Shown here: one piece after another, positions 14,415 through 19,180 of the stretch | How positions within the stretch are numbered: position 1 is the stretch's first letter | How the letters are laid out: every line of letters begins with the position of its first letter | IMG/VR virus record: IMGVR_UViG_3300027907_000043 | Coordinates: 1 to 26,965 of that record | Strand: one strand, 5' to 3' | Source: a virus | Length of the DNA stretch: 26,965 bases | Made by a program: the position numbers and the translations under genes | The notes under the pieces: model-generated | The model's input: only the letters and a program-made list of their open reading frames with translations | The model's database searches: none | Told to the model about the DNA's origin: nothing

Positions 14415-16001
14415 CTAGAGCTTGCCAGCGAGGAAGTCGCTGATCAAGTTCGGCGTCGCTGTGTCGAAACCAACCACGTCAAACATGCCCGGATCGGTCG
14501 GATCAGCGACCTTCGTGCTGTACGCAACCATCGCGACCGTTGCGCAGCGCGCGTTGAGTCCGCTCTTCTCGCGGTACTCCACCAGCGCCTGTGCCGGGTG
14601 GTAACGGTTACCCGCCCACGTCTGATGGTCTGTGTAGATCACAAAGCCCTCGAACTGCTTGTTCTTCTTGATCGCGTACTCCATCGGCAGCGAGCAGTCC
14701 GTTCCGCCACCGGTGTGCGGGAACGAATTGAGCGCGTCGTCGAGCCGCTGGCGAGCCGAGATGCCAGCACCATAGACCGCCGTATCGAAGCCGATCACCT
14801 CGACGTCCGGCTCAACGTTGAGCGTGATCAGCGCCATCGCGACACCCGCCTCACGCGGCGACAGCGGGGCGCCCTGGATGCCGTAACCCATGCCCATCAT
14901 CGAGCCGGATACATCGACCGCCAGAAGCAGCTTCTTGTTGATCGGCTTGACGTTGCCGAACGACGTGTAGAACGCCGCGTCGAGCGCATCGGTGATCTTC
15001 GGCTTCGGCACCCACTCCTTGCCGCGCGACTGGTAGCCCTGTCCGGACGCGTATGTCCGCAGCGCAAACAGCACCGACATCGGGTGGATACGCGACTTGC
15101 TGATGTACTCGCCGTCAGCGAGCTGATCGAGGACGATCTTCAGCAGCGCCGTGTCCTCCAGCGTGCCGTTGCGCGTCATCGTTGCCAGGTTGCGGATCAG
15201 CGCCGTCATCGGCATGCCCGTCTCCAGCAGCGCGCCCCAAACCTCTGTCGAGTTGAGATGCTCAGTGTTGAGCGCCTCACGCGGCAGCCGGTACTCACGG
15301 ACAAGCTCAGCCGTTCGCGCCGGAGTCGTCGCACTCTGCGCGGCCTCGAATGCAGCCAGCAGCTGCGGTGCCTGCTCCTGTGTGACGCCATGCGCGATCC
15401 AGTCATAAACAGCCGCGTTGTCGGAGTACTTCGGATGCGCAAGGCGCAGCAGGTCGCGGTGCGACCAACCATCACGCTGGCGGTACTTGATCGCCTGGTA
15501 CGCAAGCTGATCTGGGTTTCGCTCATACCAATTCGTGACAGCCCAGCGCATCGTGCGGCCCCAGCCACGCATCGTCTCCGCGTAAGCGACAAACGAGTAC
15601 AGGTGTGTGCCGATACGCGCCACCTTCGGCAGCGCCTCAGCCGCGGCTCGCTTCGTGGCCTTGTCGCCGTGCGAGATCGCGTACGCCAGCGCGTACAGCG
15701 CCTGGTCGTTCTTCGGCGCGCGTCCCTCGTCCGAGATCATCACGATCTCGTTGACAGTCTTGACGCCGTCCTCAGTGACGCACTTGCCGAGCGCCGTGAT
15801 GTTCTGCTTCGTCAGGTCGCGCTCGCCAACGTAGTACGAGCCGCCTTCGGTGCCGAGCACCAGGAAACGACGCAGCTGCGCCCACTTGTCGAGCTGCCAG
15901 CCGTAGCCGCCAGCCTCGTTCTCAACCTGGGTGTCACGCATCGGCTCCGACTGCGGAGTCCGGCGGGTGCCGCCATGCGACAGCAAATGCTGCTTGGCCA
16001 T
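14415..16001 (-). CDS. rsr: Ro60 ortholog (TROVE domain plus VWA domain), Y RNA-binding ring protein
   Basis: A 528-residue Ro60 protein, the family length. I set the start at ATG 16001 because AAGGAGGT lies six bases before it; an upstream in-frame ATG at 16076 lies inside Y RNA 7. The TROVE HEAT-repeat ring spans about 25-350, with the family signatures LDKWAQLRRFLVLGTEGG, SYYVGE and GRTMRWAV, and WYERNPDQLAYQAIKYRQRDG. The VWA domain (about 357-528) has an intact MIDAS metal site: D363-x-S365-x-S367, T434 and D458. Ro60 rings bind Y RNAs on their outer face and the ends of misfolded RNA in the central hole; bacterial forms tether PNPase. Seven Y RNA genes lie directly upstream. The gene ends at a strong terminator. 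Confidence 0.93.
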   Translation of the reverse strand: MAKQHLLSHGGTRRTPQSEPMRDTQVENEAGGYGWQLDKWAQLRRFLVLGTEGGSYYVGERDLTKQNITALGKCVTEDGVKTVNEIVMISDEGRAPKNDQALYALAYAISHGDKATKRAAAEALPKVARIGTHLYSFVAYAETMRGWGRTMRWAVTNWYERNPDQLAYQAIKYRQRDGWSHRDLLRLAHPKYSDNAAVYDWIAHGVTQEQAPQLLAAFEAAQSATTPARTAELVREYRLPREALNTEHLNSTEVWGALLETGMPMTALIRNLATMTRNGTLEDTALLKIVLDQLADGEYISKSRIHPMSVLFALRTYASGQGYQSRGKEWVPKPKITDALDAAFYTSFGNVKPINKKLLLAVDVSGSMMGMGYGIQGAPLSPREAGVAMALITLNVEPDVEVIGFDTAVYGAGISARQRLDDALNSFPHTGGGTDCSLPMEYAIKKNKQFEGFVIYTDHQTWAGNRYHPAQALVEYREKSGLNARCATVAMVAYSTKVADPTDPGMFDVVGFDTATPNLISDFLAGKL

Positions 16002-16034
16002 GCTGATACCTCCTTGGCAAGAGACGCACTTATG

Positions 16035-16147
16035 TCCACCGGACATGGTGTGGGAGTCGGGTAGCCCGGGCATCACGGGCGTGCCCTGTGGCTGGCGTCT
16101 CCACCAGCTTGGCGTAGATAACCGACCGACCCTTCGGCCCAGGTGGA
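16035..16147 (-). ncRNA. Y RNA 7 (in the 5' leader of the Ro60 gene)
   Basis: About 113 nt. The terminal helix is TCCACC-(T)-GGGC paired with GTCCGGTGGA, with the one-base T bulge seen in all seven copies. The signature reads TGGGCCGAAGG, then CGGTTATC, and the 3' strand has CACACCATGTCC. The distal part has two hairpins, GCTGG/CCAGC and GGGCA/TGCCC, but no TTCRA T-loop and no D-arm, so the tRNA likeness is degenerate. It ends 19 bases before the Ro60 ribosome binding site, and a promoter-like pair is placed to start transcription at its 5' end. It may act both as an ncRNA and as a cis element through which Ro60 regulates itself. Confidence 0.8.
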
Positions 16148-16153
16148 TCTAAG

Positions 16154-16181
16154 ATGATACAGAACTGCACCCGAAAATCAA
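16154..16181 (-). promoter_or_regulatory. Candidate promoter for Y RNA 7 and Ro60
   Basis: On the minus strand TTGATT (16181-16176) and TATCAT (16159-16154) are 16 bases apart, in the 54-base gap between Y RNA 6 and Y RNA 7. The expected start, 5-7 bases downstream, falls at 16149-16147, exactly the 5' end of the Y RNA 7 helix. Confidence 0.55.
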
Positions 16182-16201
16182 GAGTTTGATTTGCAGGTAT
16201 T

Positions 16202-16360
16202 TCGCGGCGGATGTGGTGTGGGAATCGGCGTTAGGTACCCATCAGATGGTTCTGGTGGGAACCATCTTGCGACACCTTGTCGCCCACCGCCCGTGGAACG
16301 GGCGGTATTGGAATCGAACCAATCAACGAGATAACCGATGACCCTCCGACCCAACCGCGA
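16202..16360 (-). ncRNA. Y RNA 6, with permuted tRNA-like module
   Basis: About 159 nt, the longest copy. The terminal helix TCGCGG-(T)-TGGGT pairs over 11 positions with ATCCGCCGCGA, and ATCGG pairs with CCGAT as the second helix. The signature is TGGGTCGGAGG, then CGGTTATC, with 3' CACACCACATCC. The distal module, in order, is: T-arm ATTGG-TTCGATT-CCAAT; acceptor-like 8-bp stem ACCGCCCG/CGGGCGGT closed by TTCCA; D-arm-like GCGAC-AAGGT-GTCGC with a GG in the loop; then an 8-bp hairpin AGATGGTT/AACCATCT. This is the order of a tRNA whose ends have been joined and whose chain is opened elsewhere, as known for YrlA-type Y RNAs. Confidence 0.85.
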
Positions 16361-16379
16361 GCGTGAGAAGCTACCAGAA

Positions 16380-16500
16380 GCGAGGGGCGTGGTATGAGGA
16401 ACGGTCTCGTCTGACTGCTCAGACGTGCTGGGCTTGAACCAGCTCCCAAGGGCAAACCTTGGTTTGTACCGATAACCGTCGACCTCTTCGGCCCACTCGC
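16380..16500 (-). ncRNA. Y RNA 5, with T-arm and acceptor-like stem
   Basis: About 121 nt. The terminal helix GCGAG-(T)-GGGC pairs perfectly with GCCCCTCGC; GACGGT pairs with ACCGTT as the second helix. The signature is TGGGCCGAAGAGG, then CGGTTATC, with 3' ATACCACGCCC. The distal part has CCAAGG-TTTGC-CCTTGG, a T-arm GCTGG-TTCAAGC-CCAGC, and a perfect 7-bp acceptor-like stem CGTCTGA/TCAGACG closed by GCAG. No D-arm is present, so this is a reduced permuted tRNA mimic. Confidence 0.85.
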
Positions 16501-16516
16501 GAAGAATGTAGCAAGG

Positions 16517-16653
16517 GAGAGGGGGGCGTGGTGTGCGCTTGGGCCGTGAAGGGCTGGAATCGAACCAGCGTCCTCGGCCCTCTAAGCCGATGCTCTACCT
16601 CTGAGCTACCCCGCCAATTAGCGGATAACCCAACCGCTTCGGCCCACCCTCTC
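16517..16653 (-). ncRNA. Y RNA 4, with linear tRNA-like module
   Basis: About 137 nt. The terminal helix GAGAGGG-(T)-GGGC pairs perfectly with GCCCCCCTCTC; GCG and TTGGG pair with CCCAA and CGC. The signature is TGGGCCGAAG, then GGTTATC, with 3' CACACCACGCCC. The insert reads in normal tRNA order: GGCGGGG, TA, D-arm GCTC-AGAGGTA-GAGC, anticodon arm TCGGC-TTAGAGG-GCCGA (anticodon AGA), GGAC, T-arm GCTGG-TTCGATT-CCAGC, CCTTCAC. The acceptor pairs only weakly (about four pairs) and continues into the Y stem. A tRNA finder may call this a serine tRNA, but its ends are embedded in the Y RNA. Confidence 0.85.
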
Positions 16654-16689
16654 TTTGTGCGCCTCTTGCCTGAGGCGTCGTCAGTCTAG

Positions 16690-16758
16690 TTGCTGGGCGT
16701 GAGTTTGGCTACGGATCAGGTTTCGAGTCTGATAACCCGAAGCCTCCGGCCCAAGCAA
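16690..16758 (-). ncRNA. Y RNA 3, minimal form
   Basis: About 69 nt. The terminal helix TTGCT-(T)-GGGC pairs perfectly with GCCCAGCAA; GGCT and CGG pair with AGCC and CCG as the second helix. The signature is TGGGCCGGAGG, then GGTTATC, with 3' AACTCACGCCC. The distal end is a small hairpin ATCAG/CTGAT with a nine-base loop. There is no tRNA-like module. A 6-bp hairpin (CGCCTC/GAGGCG) without a T tract follows in the spacer to Y RNA 4. Confidence 0.8.
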
Positions 16759-16766
16759 GTTCAAAA

Positions 16767-16839
16767 GGTCCCGGGCATGTGATCCGCTCCTGGACTTTTA
16801 TCTCCCATAGATAACCCAGGTGCGTCCGGCCCAAGGAAC
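16767..16839 (-). ncRNA. Y RNA 2, minimal form
   Basis: About 73 nt. The terminal helix TTCCT-(T)-GGGC pairs with GCCCGGGA with wobble pairs, and CCTGG pairs with CCAGG as the second helix. The signature is TGGGCCGGA, then GGGTTATC, with 3' ATCACATGCCC. The distal end is only a loop, with no tRNA-like module. CCTTTTG follows its 3' end. Six bases separate it from Y RNA 1. Confidence 0.75.
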
Positions 16840-16845
16840 AAAAGG

Positions 16846-16980
16846 GCGGCGGGCGTGGTGTGAAGATCGGTGTTTTAGCGCTCTACCACTGAGCTACGTC
16901 ACCTTGACGGTGACGGCTGGATTTGAACCAGCGACCTCTCTCTTATCAGGAGATAACCGATACCTCTCCGGCCCAACCGC
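16846..16980 (-). ncRNA. Y RNA 1, with permuted tRNA-like module
   Basis: About 135 nt. The terminal helix GCGGT-(T)-GGGC pairs with GCCCGCCGC; ATCGGT pairs with ACCGAT as the second helix. The signature is TGGGCCGGAGAGG, then CGGTTATC, with 3' CACACCACGCCC. The distal module has, in order: a possible anticodon arm TCTC-CTGATAA-GAGA (loop identical to that of a GAT isoleucine tRNA), AGGTC, T-arm GCTGG-TTCAAAT-CCAGC, a perfect 7-bp acceptor CGTCACC/GGTGACG closed by GTCAA, TA, and D-arm GCTC-AGTGGTA-GAGC. All four tRNA arms may be present in permuted order. TTATC could instead pair with GATAA, which would remove the anticodon arm. A T4 run follows. Confidence 0.87.
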
Positions 16981-16991
16981 TCAAGAGCCTA

Positions 16992-17186
16992 TCAGGCGAT
17001 GACCTTCGGTGGGCGTCCGCGTCGCTTCACAGGGCGCCCGCCCAGCTCATCAGCCTCTGAGTCTGTGACGTCAAGAACACGCACACCCTTCTTCGCGTCG
17101 TAGAACTTGATTGTCACTGACGCACCAGTGCCAGACGGAATTTCCTGTCCGGAACGATCGCTTACAAAGACTTCCTTCTTAGCCAT
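16992..17186 (-). CDS. Small basic protein with Lsr2-like start and AT-hook-like tail
   Basis: A 64-residue protein with AAAGGAGGTGCA before its ATG. It begins MAKKEVFVSDRSG and has a beta-type segment (GASVTIKFYDAKKGVRVLDV) comparable to the N-terminal dimerisation domain of Lsr2-like proteins. Its C-terminus, KRRGRPPK, resembles an AT-hook. Such small proteins may bind AT-rich DNA or act as anti-silencers, and they are known in actinophages. It is the first gene of the candidate Y RNA/Ro60 transcript and ends 11 bases before Y RNA 1. The Lsr2 similarity is weak; the basic tail could equally bind RNA. Confidence 0.6.
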   Translation of the reverse strand: MAKKEVFVSDRSGQEIPSGTGASVTIKFYDAKKGVRVLDVTDSEADELGGRPVKRRGRPPKVIA

Positions 17187-17190
17187 TGCA

Positions 17191-17215
17191 CCTCCTTTCC
17201 TCAGAGGAGATTATA
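17191..17215 (-). promoter_or_regulatory. Candidate promoter (-10 TATAAT) and SD-hairpin for the Y RNA/Ro60 operon
   Basis: A consensus TATAAT (17215-17210) overlaps the TAA stop of the dehydrogenase gene, 24 bases before the next ATG. No good -35 is visible at 16-18 bases. In the short leader CTCCT can pair with AGGAG across eight bases, hiding the ribosome binding site of the 64-residue gene. This is the best-placed start for transcription of the Y RNA array. Confidence 0.45.
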
Positions 17216-18284
17216 CGTCTACAACGTGATCTGTGTGTGTGAACGTGATGTCACGTTCTTCCAAGATGTTTGCAAGAAGTGTTGCTGGAGAACCGACAGT
17301 AAGAGCGGTCTCTGGCTTGTATGCCTTGCCCATGATTTCGACCTTGTGCAAGCCGTGGGCGTTGACTTCTTCTTGGATCAGATCGGCGAGCCACTCTGTC
17401 TGCTTTTCTCGGCAGACCATAAGGGCCTCAAACAAATCAAAGGAAAGGTTGGTCTCACGGGCAAGCCAAGAGAGCGCGATGTTGTCTCGCGGATGACAGC
17501 CGCCGCCGTCACCCATACCACCGCGTAGATAGGCGGGAGACAGAAGGCGACGGTCGGCCAGAGAAAGGGCATCAACGAGATCATCAACATCGGCCCCCGT
17601 CTTTTCGCACAGCTCCATCATCGCATTCGCGAAGGCGATCTTCATGCCAATGAACGTGTTGTAGGCAACCTTTGTCAGCTCAGCCGTCCTGATCGTGGTG
17701 ACGAACACGGGCCGGTCGTGGATGGTGGCGTAAAAGTCGCGGAGGATGCCGGGGTGGGCGCCGTCGGTTCCGACCAGCACGAACTCTGGGTCGCGGAAGT
17801 CGGGGATGGTGGTTCCCATCGCGATGAAGAACGGGTTGTACAGCAGACGGTCAGGCGTGATTGCGATGTCCGGGTCGTCGAAGATTTCGCGCTGCATCGT
17901 TCCGGGCAGCACCGTTGAGATGACGACGATCGGGCACTGGGCTTCTTCGACCGACGCGAGCGCATCCCAGAGATGCCCGTAGTCGAAGTCGGCGCGTTCG
18001 TCCGGGAGCCTGGTGGTGCCCTCGAACTCAGGCTGATGCGGCGTTTGCACCGCCACGAAGATCAGATCAGCCCACTCCGAGAGAACATGCGGCCGCTTGA
18101 AATGGATCTTTGTTGTTTCAAGCAGCTCCTGGGCGTCCGCTTCGACGTACGGCAGCTCACGGCTGTCGATCGTGTTCATCACCTGTTCGGAAATGTCCCA
18201 GCCGCAGACCTCGTGGCCCGCGGCTTCCACGGCAAGCGCGACAGGAAGTCCCAGCTTACCGAGGCCGATGAAGCCAACCTTCAT
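17211..18284 (-). CDS. UDP-glucose/GDP-mannose dehydrogenase family protein
   Basis: A 357-residue NAD-dependent nucleotide-sugar dehydrogenase, which oxidises the C6 alcohol of a nucleotide sugar to the uronic acid in two steps. The Rossmann motif is GFIGLGKLGLP (G4-x2-G7-x-G9), with D30 as the probable ribose-binding acid. The catalytic region includes E202, K205, N209 in the ELTKVAYNTFIGMKIAFANAM segment and the nucleophile C263 in GDGGGCHPRDN. The C-terminal UDP-binding domain is shorter than in cellular enzymes (usually about 430 residues). It overlaps the 23-residue ORF (ATGA) and ends the sugar-related block. It may supply a uronic sugar for the nearby glycosyltransferases. Confidence 0.85.
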   Translation of the reverse strand: MKVGFIGLGKLGLPVALAVEAAGHEVCGWDISEQVMNTIDSRELPYVEADAQELLETTKIHFKRPHVLSEWADLIFVAVQTPHQPEFEGTTRLPDERADFDYGHLWDALASVEEAQCPIVVISTVLPGTMQREIFDDPDIAITPDRLLYNPFFIAMGTTIPDFRDPEFVLVGTDGAHPGILRDFYATIHDRPVFVTTIRTAELTKVAYNTFIGMKIAFANAMMELCEKTGADVDDLVDALSLADRRLLSPAYLRGGMGDGGGCHPRDNIALSWLARETNLSFDLFEALMVCREKQTEWLADLIQEEVNAHGLHKVEIMGKAYKPETALTVGSPATLLANILEERDITFTHTDHVVDV

Positions 18285-18352
18285 AGTCTCTTGGCGATGT
18301 AGATGATCCCCAGGATGATCAGCACAATGACGAGAATCTCAACCAAGGTCAC
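18281..18352 (-). CDS. 23-residue single-pass membrane micro-protein
   Basis: A very short frame linked on both sides by four-base overlaps: its GTG overlaps the previous stop (GTGA) and its TGA overlaps the dehydrogenase start (ATGA). The product, starting MTLVEILVIVLIILG and ending IIYIAKRL, is one hydrophobic helix with a positive C-terminus. The exact double overlap strongly suggests it is translated. It could be a small inner-membrane protein such as a holin-like or regulatory peptide; the function is unknown. Confidence 0.6.
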   Translation of the reverse strand: MTLVEILVIVLIILGIIYIAKRL

Positions 18353-18588
18353 TCGATCCCCCATTTCTCCATCAGCGGGCCAAGATCAATGTCGTGGCCC
18401 GGCATCTCGGAAATGTCTTCGAGCGCAGCCCCATAACCGATCATCCAAACTGCGCAGCAGATGCGTTCAAGCTCTGGGCCGTCCATGTTGATCTCGTCGA
18501 GTGAGAATCCCTTTCTAATCACATCGTCTACTGCGGCAAGGCGTCCTGAGACTTCGGACATCACTCTCGGGACCATGTTCTCCATCAC
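18349..18588 (-). CDS. Hypothetical protein
   Basis: A 79-residue acidic, helical protein with GTG start overlapping the previous stop (GTGA). It contains VSGRLAAVDDVIRKGFSLDEIN and ICCAVWMIGYGAALEDISEMP; the adjacent cysteines and central hydrophobic helix may form a dimer interface. No family is recognised. It is cotranscribed with the surrounding small genes and the dehydrogenase. Confidence 0.55.
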   Translation of the reverse strand: MMENMVPRVMSEVSGRLAAVDDVIRKGFSLDEINMDGPELERICCAVWMIGYGAALEDISEMPGHDIDLGPLMEKWGIE

Positions 18589-18791
18589 GAAGGTGGCAGG
18601 ATCAACCTGCGCTCAACGGTCATCAGGATCTTCCCCTCTTCCAGCGTGCGATAAAACACGCGGCGCGCAAACCGCTTCTCGCCACGCCTAATTTCGTCCA
18701 TCACGTACTGGGTCGAGTCCGCGCCGCGTGAGACGGCGGTGATGATCTCTTTCTCCAGACGAGTGTCTTGCTTGGACTTGGTGGTGCCCAT
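18585..18791 (-). CDS. Hypothetical protein
   Basis: A 68-residue basic helical protein with AAAGGAGA before its ATG. The sequence LEKEIITAVSRGADSTQYVMDEIR then ARRVFYRTLEEGKILMTVERRLIL is compatible with a small helix-turn-helix domain: two helices, a turn, then a helix and a beta-wing-like end. A winged-helix regulator is therefore possible. No closer family can be named. Confidence 0.5.
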   Translation of the reverse strand: MGTTKSKQDTRLEKEIITAVSRGADSTQYVMDEIRRGEKRFARRVFYRTLEEGKILMTVERRLILPPS

Positions 18792-18806
18792 GTTGTTCTC
18801 CTTTTC

Positions 18807-19172
18807 TTACTCGGGCTTGTTGAAGTGCTGCCACTCCTCGTCGCTCCAGCTGCCGCCACCGATTCCGATGTCAAAACCGCCACCGAACACGTAGCCAACA
18901 AGCGTGCCGATCTGGCCGTGCAGGTCAAACCAGGTCAATTGGGCGTAGCCGGGACCGCCGGAGGCTGTCGAGACCTGCAGCGCGCAGGAACCATCGATGT
19001 GGCTGAGGCCAGGGAAGTCGCCAGAGAAGTTCGTGCCATAGCCAACCTGTGGTGTGCCGATCTCACCGATGTAGCCCTTGAAGTGGTACTGGTGGCCATC
19101 AGCGGTGGTGATGTCCGCAACCACGCCAGCGAACCCATATCCACCGAATGTCACGCTTCCTGTCGCTTCCAC
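18807..19172 (-). CDS. Glycine-rich beta protein, possible Vap-like or lipocalin-like barrel
   Basis: A 121-residue protein with AGGAGGAGAT before a GTG start. It is rich in Gly, Phe and Tyr in alternating strands: GSVTFGGYGFAGVVADI, HQYHFKGYIGEIGTP, YAQLTWFDLHGQIGT and GYVFGGGFDIGIGGGSW. The strand pattern and the Gly-rich end recall small eight-stranded barrels such as VapA of Rhodococcus, but without a signal peptide. It has a single Cys. The similarity is visual and weak. It sits between a methyltransferase and small helical proteins; the function is unknown. Confidence 0.5.
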   Translation of the reverse strand: MEATGSVTFGGYGFAGVVADITTADGHQYHFKGYIGEIGTPQVGYGTNFSGDFPGLSHIDGSCALQVSTASGGPGYAQLTWFDLHGQIGTLVGYVFGGGFDIGIGGGSWSDEEWQHFNKPE

Positions 19173-19180
19173 ATCTCCTC

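Noticed and set aside
14406-16064. A 552-residue plus-strand open frame opposite Ro60
   Set aside because: Its product is Arg/Leu/Val/His-rich low-complexity sequence with no family features, and the minus strand encodes an unmistakable TROVE/VWA protein. It is a shadow frame caused by codon bias.
16001-16076. Longer Ro60 start at ATG 16076
   Set aside because: The extra 25 residues would be translated from Y RNA 7 sequence, and a perfect AAGGAGGT six bases before ATG 16001 marks the better start.
16547-16620. True serine tRNA (anticodon AGA)
   Set aside because: Only about four acceptor pairs form and both flanks continue into a Y RNA helix with the full signature.
16035-16980. CRISPR array
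   Set aside because: The repeated motif is split, spacing varies from about 80 to 210 bases, and each repeat is part of a paired helix. These are RNA genes, and no cas gene is present.
16231-17002. Short open frames on both strands across the Y RNA array
   Set aside because: They cross several RNA helices, lack ribosome binding sites and have no protein-like composition.
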